A program made the translations under genes and the position numbers. Source: Rhizobium leguminosarum (GTDB lineage: Bacteria; Pseudomonadota; Alphaproteobacteria; Rhizobiales; Rhizobiaceae). From it: a DNA stretch of 64,000 nucleotides. Location of the stretch: assembly GCF_001679785.1 (NCBI RefSeq), contig NZ_CP016286.1, forward strand, positions 1,054,001 to 1,118,000, written 5' to 3'. Below are positions 25,796 through 34,350 of the stretch, piece after piece. Position 1 is the stretch's first letter; each line of letters begins with the position of its first letter. The notes beneath the pieces were generated by a model. It was not told the DNA's origin. It saw nothing but the letters and a program-made list of their open reading frames with translations, and did no database searches.

Positions 25796-27673
25796 ATGGC
25801 CACTTCGCGCACTGCTCTTCCCGACGATCTGCTGATCAACGCGTCCGACGAGGTTCTGACGCGCCAGGATCTCGTGCTGACGGCGCTCGGACGCCGGCCC
25901 GCCGACAGGCTGTTGCGCGTGGGCAGGTTGCTCGATGTCCATACGAGGACATGGCTTGACGATCAGGAGATCGTCATCAAGGGCCGCCGTATCGCCTATG
26001 TCGGCCCCGCCGGCAGCTACGAAGGCGAGGTGAGCGAGCGGTTCGCCGAGCCCGATCTTGCGGCTGTGCCGGGCTTCGGCGAGGCGCACAAACATATCGA
26101 AAGCTCCCATCTGACGCCGGAATGGGAGGCGGCTTTGGTGATGCCGCATGGCGTGACCTGGACATGCGAGGCGAGCCACGAATTTTCCAACGTCAACGGC
26201 GCCCGCAATCTGGAATTCTGGCTGGAAGCGCGTCGGCGCGGATCGCCGATGAAAATCTTTCCCCTGCCTGGCTCCGCCGTCCCGCCGACCGCCTATGAAT
26301 GGGGTGGCGGCTGGTTCGGCTACGATGAGCAGAAGGCCTTCCTTTCCGAAAGCCTGATGGTCGCCGGGCTCGACGAGGTCATGGACTGGCCGTCCATATC
26401 CGATCCCGGCAATCCTTCCTACGATCGGCTGTGGGGCATGATCGGCGCGACCTTCGAGCAGCGCGGCGTGGTCGAAGGTCACGGCGCCGGACTCCGCGAC
26501 ATGGCCTCGATCAATGCGTTCGCCGCAGCGGGTCTCGCCTCCGATCACGAAGGCTGGTTTCTCGATGAAATCTGGCAGAAACTCCTCCATGGCCTTTTCA
26601 TCGAGCTCAGGCCGCATTCCCTGCCGGAGGTCATCCGCGGTCTGATCGACAAGGGACTGACGGACTGGTCGCAGATCGCCCTGGTGACCGACGACCGCAG
26701 CGCCTCGGACACACTGAAAATCGGTGCGACCGACCACAATGTCCGCCTCGCCATTGAAAACGGCCTTGCGCCGGAGATCGCCATCCAGTGCGTCACCCTC
26801 AATCCGGCACGCCATATGCGGCTGACGCCATGGGTCGGATCGATCGCGCCGGGCCGCTTCGCCGATATCGTTCTTCTCAGCGACGTCGCCAGCCTGTCGA
26901 TCGAAAAAGTGTGGGCCGATGGGCGTCCTGTGTCGGAAGGCGCGACATTCATTGGCGTGCGCCCTGAAATCGATTGGCCGCAATGGGCGACGCGGACCGT
27001 GAAAATAGACAGGGCGGTGACGTCAGACGATTTCCGCATCGAGGCGCCGCCGAACCGGACCACGGTCAACGCAGCACTTTTGCGGCCGTTTCACTGGCAC
27101 GACGATTTCATCACCATGGAATTGCCGGTGGAAGAGGGCGCCGTGCAGCGGGATCCCGAGCGCAATGTCACCAAATTCTCGATTGTCGACCGGTTTTCCG
27201 GGGAGGCCAAGGTCTCCAGGATGTTCTGGCTGGGCACCGGACCGCGCACGCCGGAGACGGCGCTCGCCTCGACGCTCGGGCACGACAAGCACAATATCTG
27301 GACGGTCGGCTCATCCGACGAGGCGATGGCGATATCAGTCAATGCCCTGAACGAGCAGCAGGGCGGCTGGGTGCTGGTATCCGGTGGCAAGATTCTCGCC
27401 CGCGTCCGCTACGAGGTCGGCGGCCTGATGACGGCGCGTTCGGCCAAAGCGCTCGATGCGGAGATGCAGGCTCTTTATGCCGCCGGTGCCGGGATCGACT
27501 GGATGTACGAGCCGACCTTTTCGCCTCGATGGTGGCCGGGCTTTCCCGAACGCCTGTCGTTTGCGACGCTGACCTGCTCGCCCTGGCGCTGGGTCCTGGT
27601 CGCGCCGTCGGAGTTGGCGCCGGAGGGGTTCGTGAACGTGCTCACCGGCAAAACCCATCCGATTGTCTGGTGA
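25796..27673 (+). CDS. Adenine deaminase-like amidohydrolase
   Basis: Metal-dependent hydrolase of 625 residues with the adenine deaminase layout: an N-terminal amidohydrolase barrel ('RLLDVHTRTWLDDQEIVIKGRRIAYVGPAG', metal motif 'PGFGEAHKHIESSHLTPE', 'LVTDDRSASDTL', 'LNPARHMRLTPWVGSIAPGRFADIVLLSD') and the C-terminal AdeC-specific domain ('FGL/VGGLMTARSAKALDAEM' region). True adenine deaminases usually read PGFIDxHxHIESS, so the metal loop is altered to GEAHKH. It starts 273 nt from the divergent ABC binding-protein gene and most likely belongs to the same pathway. The real substrate may be a related heterocyclic amine or amide. Confidence 0.82.
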   Translation: MATSRTALPDDLLINASDEVLTRQDLVLTALGRRPADRLLRVGRLLDVHTRTWLDDQEIVIKGRRIAYVGPAGSYEGEVSERFAEPDLAAVPGFGEAHKHIESSHLTPEWEAALVMPHGVTWTCEASHEFSNVNGARNLEFWLEARRRGSPMKIFPLPGSAVPPTAYEWGGGWFGYDEQKAFLSESLMVAGLDEVMDWPSISDPGNPSYDRLWGMIGATFEQRGVVEGHGAGLRDMASINAFAAAGLASDHEGWFLDEIWQKLLHGLFIELRPHSLPEVIRGLIDKGLTDWSQIALVTDDRSASDTLKIGATDHNVRLAIENGLAPEIAIQCVTLNPARHMRLTPWVGSIAPGRFADIVLLSDVASLSIEKVWADGRPVSEGATFIGVRPEIDWPQWATRTVKIDRAVTSDDFRIEAPPNRTTVNAALLRPFHWHDDFITMELPVEEGAVQRDPERNVTKFSIVDRFSGEAKVSRMFWLGTGPRTPETALASTLGHDKHNIWTVGSSDEAMAISVNALNEQQGGWVLVSGGKILARVRYEVGGLMTARSAKALDAEMQALYAAGAGIDWMYEPTFSPRWWPGFPERLSFATLTCSPWRWVLVAPSELAPEGFVNVLTGKTHPIVW

Positions 27674-27782
27674 CATTGCGGCCCGCTAAATTTCCACCTG
27701 ATTGATCTTCTTACTGCAGCAAATAGAAAGCATTAACCATAGTCCCGTAGACAACGAACAGGATCAAAGGAACCTGTGTTCG

Positions 27783-28082
27783 ATGGCTACTGAAATGACC
27801 CGCCGGCCCGCCGGCGCCAATGAAGGTAAGATTATTGCCTTTCCCGCTGGAACCGGAACTGCCAATGTCGAGCGCTGCGCTCGCGAACTCGGCCGGCGGC
27901 ACGGCGCAGATGCGATAGAATTCTGGAAGGCCGAATGCCGCAGGCTTGCCGATCAGCTTCTGGCGGCAGGGATGCCGGAAAGCGATGTCACTCAGCGGGT
28001 GTTGCAGTTTCAGCAAGATGTCCAGAGCGAACTCGTCTTCAGCCACCAAAACGGACCACTGCCCAAGTCTCAAAACCGATAG
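27783..28082 (+). CDS. DUF6074-type small protein
   Basis: A 99-residue cytoplasmic protein. The body 'KIIAFPAGTGTANVERCARELGRRHGADAIEFWKAECRRLADQLLAAGMPESDVTQRVLQFQQDVQSEL' resembles the short rhizobial proteins with a start 'PFP...R..V...A' and a central 'WxxExxRLAxxL', which I know as DUF6074. No function is known. The start at 27783 is the first ATG with AAGGA about 10 nt upstream. It is a single gene, and the esterase gene beyond it is convergent (45-nt gap). Confidence 0.75.
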   Translation: MATEMTRRPAGANEGKIIAFPAGTGTANVERCARELGRRHGADAIEFWKAECRRLADQLLAAGMPESDVTQRVLQFQQDVQSELVFSHQNGPLPKSQNR

Positions 28083-28126
28083 CGCCGATCTCGCGGCTCC
28101 AGCGGGTCGGCGTATTGTCTTTGCGA

Positions 28127-29217
28127 TTACCGCATCAGCCCGGCGGACCGGAGGGCATCTTCAATAACCTTCTGAATGCCGCCTCGGTCGCTGCCTGCGC
28201 CGAATGGGCCTGCGGCGTTTTCCGGTTGCGCAGCAGAGGGTTTTGCATCGCGCCGTTTTTCAAATGAGGGGACCAGACCCCAGGACCTGGCAATTTCGAC
28301 GGTCGATGAAATTCCGACGTCAAGCATGAAGGGTCCGGTTGCCCCGTAGCCGGTGCCGACATCGAGCGGCGTGCCGTGACCCATCCCGGCAATCGTATAG
28401 AGCTCGATCACGTCGACACCGTGAGCATCGGTCCAGACCTTTCGCTGGTGTCGTCCGATATCTTCGACGCGCCCCGGCGAGATGTCGACGCCATGGATAT
28501 TTCTCCATTGCTCCACGATCGCATTCGCATTGGATGGCACGACGGTTCTGTCTGCGGTTCCCTGCCAGAGTGATAATGTCGGCCACGGGCCTTTGTGACC
28601 TGAAGCGTTTCTCAATCGCAGTTCAAGCTCCTTGCCAGTCGGACCGCCGTGACCGCGCATTCGGTCGAACGCCTCGGGAATGGTCGCGGCACTTGCATAT
28701 GGCAGGCCTGCAATAATCGCGCCCCCCGCAAAAATATCCGGATAGGTGGCGAGCATGGCAGCGGCCATGGCGCCGCCGGCCGAAAGCCCGGTCACGAACA
28801 CGCGCCTGCCGTCGATACCGTGTTCCGCAACCACCTTTGCGATCATCTGGCGAATGGAAAAGACCTCGCCGTGATCCCGGCGGATGTCCTCCGGGTTAAA
28901 CCAATTGAAGCAGAGGTTTGGATTGTTTGCCTGCCGTTGCTCGGGAAACAGCACCGCGAAGCCATAGTCCTCGGCCAATCGCGACCACCCGGACCCGATA
29001 TCATACCCGGCGGCAGTCTGGGTGCAGCCGTGCAGGACGACGACAAGGGCCATGTCTTTCCCACGCCTTGACGGCAAATAGATATAGCCCCCAAGGCGCC
29101 CGGGTTTGAGCCAAACGCATCCAAGGCAACAAGATCAGGGTTGCTCTGCGTGTGTTGGGCGCGAAGGGTTCCTCGCAGCGCAGCAAGGCGTGCGAGAGTG
29201 TCTGACATAGATCTCAT
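28127..29217 (-). pseudogene. PHB depolymerase family esterase, interrupted by one frameshift
   Basis: Alpha/beta-hydrolase of the LpqC/PHB-depolymerase family. The N-terminal part (29217 to about 29088, MRSMSDTLARLAALRG... FGSNPGALGA) is in one frame. The rest ('YIYLPSRRGKDMALVVVLHGCTQTAAGYD', lipase box 'VTGLSAGGAMAAA', 'LSLWQGTADRTVVPSNA', 'GMGHGTPLD') is in another. Family members read continuously from 'FGSNPGAL' to 'VVLHGCTQ', so one base is missing at 29086-29092, next to a run of five C. The reconstructed protein is about 363 residues. It could be a real lesion or a sequencing error in the homopolymer; the catalytic part might still be made from a TTG at 29077. GGAG precedes the ATG at 29217. 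Confidence 0.75.
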
Positions 29218-29438
29218 GAAAGTCTCCGCCAATCAGCAGCCGGGATGGCGGTGATGCTGAACTAAACGCGTCAGTCTACGAAAAAGTTGCTGCGCTGCAC
29301 AATGTTTTTCGATGGTGCAAACGGGTGGGTGTCCGACTTCTGGGATTGACCTCGGCGGCACGAGGAACTTCGGCCCGGATTTGGAGTTGATGTTGTCGAT
29401 TGACAGCGTTGACGCTGCGACCCAATGAGGCTTTTCAG

Positions 29439-29846
29439 ATGTCGAACAAATCCAACTTCTTCTCTTCGTTTGCAACCGCCGTCGCCGATCTCTCGGGAAA
29501 GCCATTCACCTTTGTTGCGGCACTGGCGCTGGTGCTTGTCTGGGCGGTTTCCGGCCCTTTTTTCGGCTATTCAGAAACCTGGCAGCTTGTGATCAATACA
29601 ACCACGACCATCATCACCTTCCTGATGGTATTCGTGTTGCAGAACAGCCAGAATCGTGACGGAAAGGCTCTGCAGGCCAAGCTTGACGAACTCATCCTGA
29701 CAAGCCAGGCGGCCAACAAGTTTGTCGGCATCGAAAAGCTGGACGAGGCCGAACTCAGGGAAATGAGCAAGACGCTTGCCGAGAAAGCCGAATGCGTCGA
29801 GGACAAAGCGGATGAGAAATCTGCGGCAGAGGCGGCGTCCGCTTAA
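29439..29846 (+). CDS. Low-affinity iron permease-like membrane protein
   Basis: A 135-residue protein with two hydrophobic spans: 'PFTFVAALALVLVWAVSGPFF' and 'WQLVINTTTTIITFLMVFVLQNSQNRDGKALQAKLDELI'. The second half carries the family hallmark FLMVFVLQ(N/H)SQNRD-x2-ALxxKLDELI. Despite the name (Fet4-like), bacterial members of this size have no demonstrated iron transport. The C-terminus is a charged Ala/Glu/Lys tail. The start at 29439 has GAGG 8 nt before it. Its stop overlaps the stop region of the convergent paralogue. Confidence 0.88.
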   Translation: MSNKSNFFSSFATAVADLSGKPFTFVAALALVLVWAVSGPFFGYSETWQLVINTTTTIITFLMVFVLQNSQNRDGKALQAKLDELILTSQAANKFVGIEKLDEAELREMSKTLAEKAECVEDKADEKSAAEAASA

Positions 29847-30256
29847 GGCATTTTGTTTCGGCGCATTCCGGACGCAAAACCGCTGGGACCTTGAATTGTC
29901 CTAACGGTTTCCGACACTTGGTCATGGTGTTCCTGGCGCATTCCCTCGATGGCTTCGGGCTCTTTCTTCTCAGCCGCAATCCAGTGGTTTCCCGCTTCGC
30001 TCGATCGGATCAGTTCGTCGAGCTTGGCATGGAGTGCCGTCATGTCCCGATTTTGAGAGTGTTGCACCAACAGCAAGATAAAAAATGTAATGAGAGTACC
30101 AACCATGTTGGTCAGCAGAAACCACTGCCGTGGAAAGGAAAAGCTGAGACCGACTGCCGCCCATATGGCTGCGAACACAATCAGGGTGATAAGTACCACA
30201 CGATGCCCCGCCCACAGCACGGCCAAGTCAGAGATCTGTCGAAAGCGCCAGCACAT
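29843..30256 (-). CDS. Low-affinity iron permease-like membrane protein (convergent paralogue)
   Basis: A 137-residue protein with the same layout as the gene it faces: 'VVLITLIVFAAIWAAVGLSF', then 'FLLTNMVGTLITFFILLLVQHSQNRDMTALHAKLDELI'. The ATG at 30256 follows GGAGAG by 5 nt. The last residues (QGPSGFASGMRRNKMP) are encoded by a family 2 intergenic repeat (29861-29902), so the natural end of this protein may once have been elsewhere. The two genes share four bases at their stop codons. Confidence 0.82.
   Translation of the reverse strand: MCWRFRQISDLAVLWAGHRVVLITLIVFAAIWAAVGLSFSFPRQWFLLTNMVGTLITFFILLLVQHSQNRDMTALHAKLDELIRSSEAGNHWIAAEKKEPEAIEGMRQEHHDQVSETVRTIQGPSGFASGMRRNKMP
29861..29902. 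repeat. Dispersed repeat, family 2, copy B (inside coding sequence)
   Basis: Shares ATTCCGGACGCAAA and the following ACCGC with 15843-15886; the outer GAATTG arm is also kept. It lies within the 3' end of the minus-strand iron-permease-like gene. Confidence 0.5.
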
Positions 30257-30336
30257 TACGGCTCTCCACAGTCCGCAAAACGGAATAGGTGAGAGTTCAT
30301 CACGTCAGCTCAATAAATAGGGCGCCGCGAACGAGA

Positions 30337-30362
30337 TAAAACCCGCGTTTTCGCGGGTTTTA
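30337..30362. terminator. Bidirectional intrinsic terminator
   Basis: Arms AAAACCCGCG and CGCGGGTTTT around a TTTT loop, with A and T tracts on both sides. It lies 44 nt after the katE stop (minus strand). Confidence 0.9.
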
Positions 30363-30405
30363 TTCTTACGACATGCCATTCTCTGCAGACATGACGACGA
30401 GCCGG

Positions 30406-32523
30406 TCAATTCAATTTGACGGACGGCTCTCGACCCCAGACACGCAGTTTGCCAAGCGCCTTGATAAAGGCCGTAACATTGTTCGCCGCTCCGAGCGCAA
30501 TCACGCCCTCATCCAGGGAATCGGCAATTCCGGCCTTCTGCATCAGCGGCAGCGCTGTTTCCACATAGCCGATGAACTTGCAGTGCACGAAGGCGTCCGC
30601 CACGAAATCGCGGGCCGTTGCCTCCTTCAGCAGGTCGCCGGTTCCCTCGGCCGAGGGGAGGAGGGCGATGGCGTCGTAAAGTACTGAAGGTCCGCCGTCG
30701 ATCATCTGATGCGCCTCGATCCAATTGCCGTCCGAGAGTGTCACGCCGCCGATCTTTGGCGCGATCACCTCGAACGCTGCCTTCTGCTCGGTGATTTCGG
30801 CAAGCAACGACTTGAAGATCGCGGCGTCGGTGCCATCGCTGACAAGAATGCCGAGCTTGCGTCCTTCGAACCGCTTGGGACCGCGCTCGACGATGCTGAG
30901 TGCTGGCGACGGCTCGAGATCCTGCCGCGTCGGCATGGCCGCATCGGCAGGCTTCGGCATCGATTTGAAGCCGAGGGCGTGGCCGACCTTGCTGGCGAGC
31001 GTCTCGTCGATGTTAAAGAGATGCGAGACCATGCGCTCACGAATGACCGGTGTTTCGACTTTGCTCAGTTCGAAGATCAGCGCCGCGGCGATATGGCGTT
31101 GCTCCGGCGGAGTCTGGCTGATGTAGAACTGCCGAGCCTGGCTGTAATGATCGGCAAAGCTTTCCGGGCGCAGCCGAACCTTGGCACCCTGTTCTTCGGC
31201 CGGGAAGTGCCGGTAGCCCTGAACCGGCGATTCCCGCGGCCCCTGATTCCACGAGTTCGGCTGGTAATTGACGCGCCCGACGGGATTGCGCATCGCCATG
31301 TGGCCATCCTGCTGGAAATTGTGGAAGGGACACTTCGGCGCGTTGATCGGCAGATGGGTGAAATTTGGACCGCCCAGACGTTTCAGCTGCGTGTCGAGAT
31401 AGGAGAAGTTTCGCCCCTGCAGCAGCGGATCGTTGCTGAAGTCGATGCCGGGGGGCACGTTCTGCGTCATGAAGGCGACCTGCTCGGTCTCAGCGAAAAA
31501 ATTATCGGGCATTCGGTCGAGCACGAGACGGCCGATCGGTTTGACCGGAAGGATCTCCTCGGGAATGATCTTCGTCGGATCGAGGATGTCGAAGTCGAAT
31601 GTGTCGGCGAAGTCCTGGTCGAAAAGCTGCACGCAGAGTTCCCATTCCGGAAAGTTTCCCGACTGTATCGCCTGCCAGAGGTCGCGGCGATGGAAATCCG
31701 GATCCGCACCATTGATCTTGACCGCCTCGTTCCAGGCGACGGATTGCAGGCCGAGTTTCGGTTTCCAGTGAAATTTGACGAAGGTCGATTCGTCAGCTGC
31801 GTTGACGAAGCGGAAGGTGTGAACGCCGAAACCCTCCATGAAACGGAACGACCGCGGAATGGCGCGGTCCGACATCACCCACATGATCATGTGCATGCTT
31901 TCGGGCGTGAGGCTGATGAAATCCCAGAAATTGTCATGCGCCGACTGCGCCTGCGGGAATTCCTTGTCGGGTTCCGGCTTTACGGAATGGATGACGTCGG
32001 GAAATTTGATCGCATCCTGAATGAAGAAGACCGGGATATTATTGCCGACCAGGTCCCAATTCCCCTGTTGGGTGTAGATCTTGACGGCGAAACCCCGCAC
32101 GTCGCGCGCCAGATCGAAGGAACCCTTGCTACCGGCCACGGTCGAAAACCGCACGAAGGCCGGCGTCTTTTCGCCGGGCCGCTGGAAAAGATCGGCCCGG
32201 GTATAGGCGGCCAGCGATTCATATGTTTCGAAATAGCCATGAGCGCCGTAACCGCGCGCATGGACGACCCGCTCGGGAATGCGCTCGTGGTCAAAATGAA
32301 AGATCTTCTCGCGAAAATGGAAGTCATCGATGAGGGCGGGGCCGCGGGCACCGAGACGAAGCGTATTCTGATCGTCTGAGACGGGTCCGCCCTGAGCTGT
32401 GGTCAGCACCGGCTTGCCGTCTTCGGCAAACTGATGAAGCTCGCCGCCTGCACCCCGGTGCAGTTTTTGATCATGGATCGTTGCGTTGTCCGAGGGCGAG
32501 GTTTGGGAGGTCTTCTTGGCCAT
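30406..32523 (-). CDS. katE: Catalase HPII, large-subunit monofunctional catalase
   Basis: Heme catalase of 705 residues converting H2O2 to water and oxygen. The core has the distal His region '[19 protein letters not shown]', '[29 protein letters not shown]', '[17 protein letters not shown]', and the proximal heme-ligand Tyr segment '[19 protein letters not shown]'. The C-terminal 150 residues form the flavodoxin/DJ-1-like domain of the large-subunit clade ('[24 protein letters not shown]'). The start at 32523 has GGAG 8 nt upstream. It is monocistronic. In other bacteria HPII is a stationary-phase and general-stress gene. Confidence 0.97.
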   Translation of the reverse strand: MAKKTSQTSPSDNATIHDQKLHRGAGGELHQFAEDGKPVLTTAQGGPVSDDQNTLRLGARGPALIDDFHFREKIFHFDHERIPERVVHARGYGAHGYFETYESLAAYTRADLFQRPGEKTPAFVRFSTVAGSKGSFDLARDVRGFAVKIYTQQGNWDLVGNNIPVFFIQDAIKFPDVIHSVKPEPDKEFPQAQSAHDNFWDFISLTPESMHMIMWVMSDRAIPRSFRFMEGFGVHTFRFVNAADESTFVKFHWKPKLGLQSVAWNEAVKINGADPDFHRRDLWQAIQSGNFPEWELCVQLFDQDFADTFDFDILDPTKIIPEEILPVKPIGRLVLDRMPDNFFAETEQVAFMTQNVPPGIDFSNDPLLQGRNFSYLDTQLKRLGGPNFTHLPINAPKCPFHNFQQDGHMAMRNPVGRVNYQPNSWNQGPRESPVQGYRHFPAEEQGAKVRLRPESFADHYSQARQFYISQTPPEQRHIAAALIFELSKVETPVIRERMVSHLFNIDETLASKVGHALGFKSMPKPADAAMPTRQDLEPSPALSIVERGPKRFEGRKLGILVSDGTDAAIFKSLLAEITEQKAAFEVIAPKIGGVTLSDGNWIEAHQMIDGGPSVLYDAIALLPSAEGTGDLLKEATARDFVADAFVHCKFIGYVETALPLMQKAGIADSLDEGVIALGAANNVTAFIKALGKLRVWGREPSVKLN

Positions 32524-32673
32524 CTACATTCTCCGGAAAAGGTTTGACCTAACCGAAGCTCCCCAACGGCGACATGTTCCGCCCGATGCGAAATAAACCG
32601 CCATTGAGAAAAACGCTTGCAGCGGACGATCATCCAACCGCAGCAGAGCCTGGGATGGCCCCGCATAAATGGC

Positions 32674-32697
32674 GCGCGGGGCCTTTCGGCCCCGCGC
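32674..32697 (-). terminator. GC-rich stem-loop downstream of the membrane-protein gene
   Basis: 10-bp arms GCGCGGGGCC and GGCCCCGCGC around a 4-nt loop, 31 nt after the stop of the minus-strand gene at 32728. There is no strong T-run, so termination may be only partial. Confidence 0.6.
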
Positions 32698-32727
32698 CCC
32701 ATTTCCGTTGATCCCGAGCCTCGGGCC

Positions 32728-33627
32728 TTAGATCCGGGGCGTAACGATGAGATCTTCCTCTTCGTCGCGTTGCGACCCGCCGAACGCTGCGGCGGCGGCA
32801 GCGATGAAAGCCCCGATCAGAAGTGACAACGCGCCGAGCAATGCCGTGGTGGAGGCAGCCTTGCGTGCCTCATCGGCGGCTTTCTGGGCGGCGACCTTAG
32901 CGTCGTCGATGCGCTTCAGCACAGTGTCGACGCGGGTGCGAGCATCGGCTTCGGAAAGACCGGTCCGCGCAGAGACGATGGTTGCAAGATAGGCCTTGTC
33001 GTCATCCGGGATTTGGCCGGCGGCGGCACCGTTAAGGAGGATGCGGGAGACTTCTGCTGTTGCAGCAGCATCATCGGATGTTGCTCCTGCACGGGCCTGT
33101 TCCGGACGCAGCAAAGCGTCGGTAAAATAGGCGGTGGGCAGATCCGCGGCCGATGCCGTCGACGACGCTGCTGCCGTACCTGCGGCGCTGGCCGCCGAAC
33201 CCACGGCTTGTGCGCCCGCACCGGCAAGCGAAGTCAGCGACGACGCCAGAAATCCGGCGACGAAGATCGTCGCCAGCGCCCAGCTGATGAAGCCATGCGC
33301 CGTATCGCGGAAGAACACCTCATCGGTGTGGACGGCCGCCCACTTCGTGCGCAGCCGGCCGGTGATGTAGCCTCCGAGCCCGGAGGACAGCCATTGGACG
33401 ACAACCAGCCAGATCGCCGCCGTCACCCCGACCGTGCCGAGCGAACTGCTTTGCCCCGACCAGGGCGATACCATCGTCAACCCGACCCCGGATCCAAGCA
33501 GCAAGAGAATGAGGGTCACTCCGATGGCCGCAGCGGCGCCCCCGAAGATTGGCCCCCATGTCATGGCGGATTTGGAGGATTCGACCGGGGTAGCAATCTC
33601 CCCGGAACCTGTCATTGAAACCGACAT
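32728..33627 (-). CDS. Alanine-rich membrane protein of unknown function
   Basis: A 299-residue protein with hydrophobic segments near residues 25-55 ('GPIFGGAAAAIGVTLILLLLGSGVGLTMV'), 65-85 ('GVTAAIWLVVVQWLSSGLGGYITGRL'), 110-130 ('FISWALATIFVAGFLASSL') and 265-290 ('ALLGALSLLIGAFIAAAAAAF'). Between them is a long, Ala-rich, probably periplasmic part with 'SEADARTRVDTVLKRIDDAKVAAQKAADEARKAAS', a coiled-coil-like helix. Similar proteins occur in many rhizobia and I know no function. The ATG at 33627 follows AGGAAGAG. It is 9 nt downstream of a 25-codon gene, with which it forms an operon. Confidence 0.85.
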   Translation of the reverse strand: MSVSMTGSGEIATPVESSKSAMTWGPIFGGAAAAIGVTLILLLLGSGVGLTMVSPWSGQSSSLGTVGVTAAIWLVVVQWLSSGLGGYITGRLRTKWAAVHTDEVFFRDTAHGFISWALATIFVAGFLASSLTSLAGAGAQAVGSAASAAGTAAASSTASAADLPTAYFTDALLRPEQARAGATSDDAAATAEVSRILLNGAAAGQIPDDDKAYLATIVSARTGLSEADARTRVDTVLKRIDDAKVAAQKAADEARKAASTTALLGALSLLIGAFIAAAAAAFGGSQRDEEEDLIVTPRI

Positions 33628-33636
33628 GATCTCTTC

Positions 33637-33714
33637 CTATCGCATAAACAGAGCAAGAAGGATGATGATCGGCAGTGGAACACCAAGCAGCCAAAGCAGA
33701 ATACCGCGACCCAT
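33637..33714 (-). CDS. 25-residue single-span membrane protein
   Basis: The ORF encodes MGRGILLWLLGVPLPIIILLALFMR, a positively charged start, one hydrophobic span with two prolines and a final Arg. It has a perfect AGGAGG ribosome site 8 nt upstream of the ATG at 33714, which is strong support for translation. From memory, near-identical micro-proteins (MGRGILLWLLGVPxPIIILL...) recur across Rhizobiales and are usually left unannotated. A candidate EcfG-type promoter is 47 nt upstream. The 299-residue membrane protein follows after 9 nt, so the two are probably co-expressed under stress. Confidence 0.8.
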   Translation of the reverse strand: MGRGILLWLLGVPLPIIILLALFMR

Positions 33715-33760
33715 GAGAGACCTCCTGTCAGAAACTGACGTTACGTGGTTGGTGCCACTC

Positions 33761-33785
33761 AACTTTGAACCGCGGTCTTTGTTCC
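33761..33785 (-). promoter_or_regulatory. Candidate EcfG (general stress response) promoter
   Basis: The minus strand reads GGAAC (33785-33781), 16 nt spacer, AGTT (33764-33761). The alpha-proteobacterial EcfG consensus is GGAAC-N16/17-CGTT, so there is one mismatch in the -10 element. It would drive the 25-residue and 299-residue membrane-protein genes. Confidence 0.45.
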
Positions 33786-33963
33786 CGGCCGGCTTGGTCA
33801 TCGACGATCTTCATGCGGAGCTGATCGAGATCGATAAGAATCTTGTGCGTTCGGCGCTGACGTCCGGCGAAGAGAGCGCCATATCTTGAGGGACAAGGTG
33901 ATCTTGGCGGGAGAGAGCAGAGGCTCTCATCACTCGGTTGCAGCGTAAACGGGAGAAGCATCG

Positions 33964-34143
33964 ATGAAGAGATTTCGGGCATTTGTAGCAGCCGGAGCAA
34001 TCAGTCTTGCCGCCATGACTTCGGCCTGCTCGACACCGCCGAATTCATATGGCTCGGCATCAGGCTATCAGCCGGGAGATTCAATGAACCCGGCCTGCGC
34101 CGATGGATTCCGACCCGGCGACGGCCGTTCGTGCAGCTATTAA
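33964..34143 (+). CDS. Small lipoprotein (59 residues)
   Basis: MKRFRAFVAAGAISLAAMTSAC is a lipoprotein signal with the lipobox TSAC, giving a mature peptide of about 38 residues beginning CSTPPNSYGSASGYQPGD. The tail 'NPACADGFRPGDGRSCSY' adds two further Cys. GGGAGAAG stands 5 nt upstream of the ATG. Function unknown; probably anchored in the outer membrane. It is a single gene with no recognised neighbour in operon. Confidence 0.72.
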   Translation: MKRFRAFVAAGAISLAAMTSACSTPPNSYGSASGYQPGDSMNPACADGFRPGDGRSCSY

Positions 34144-34215
34144 GGTTGGGCCGTCGCTTTGCCCGTACAAGAAAGCGGGATCGTGAGGAGCGTCAGGCGG
34201 GTGCCCCATAAGCGG

Positions 34216-34350
34216 TCATTTCCGTTTGATGACAGCCCCGACGGCAGCGCCGATCGCGACACCGAACGTGATGCCGATCGCGGTGTCATCGAACAGCATC
34301 GGGCCGACTGCAGCGCCTATTCCGATTCCCATCGCCATACTTAGAGCCAT
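34216..34350 (-). CDS. 44-residue glycine-zipper membrane protein
   Basis: The ORF encodes a short protein with two glycine-spaced hydrophobic segments, 'AMGIGIGAAVGPMLF' and 'IGITFGVAIGAAVGAVIKRK', separated by DDTA. This is the hairpin layout of glycine-zipper small membrane proteins. No good ribosome site precedes the ATG at 34350, and the frame stays open upstream, so the start is uncertain. Confidence 0.45.
   Translation of the reverse strand: MALSMAMGIGIGAAVGPMLFDDTAIGITFGVAIGAAVGAVIKRK

Noticed and set aside
32551..32580. GGAAC upstream of katE as an EcfG promoter
   Set aside because: The GGAAC is present on the minus strand at 32580-32576, but at 16-17 nt spacing the bases are GCTT or CTTC, not CGTT; a GGTT is at 21 nt. 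The match is too poor.
33713..33889. 58-codon plus-strand ORF (MRDLLSETDVTW...) overlapping the micro-protein promoter
   Set aside because: It starts inside the opposite micro-gene, lacks a ribosome site and covers the promoter region of that gene.
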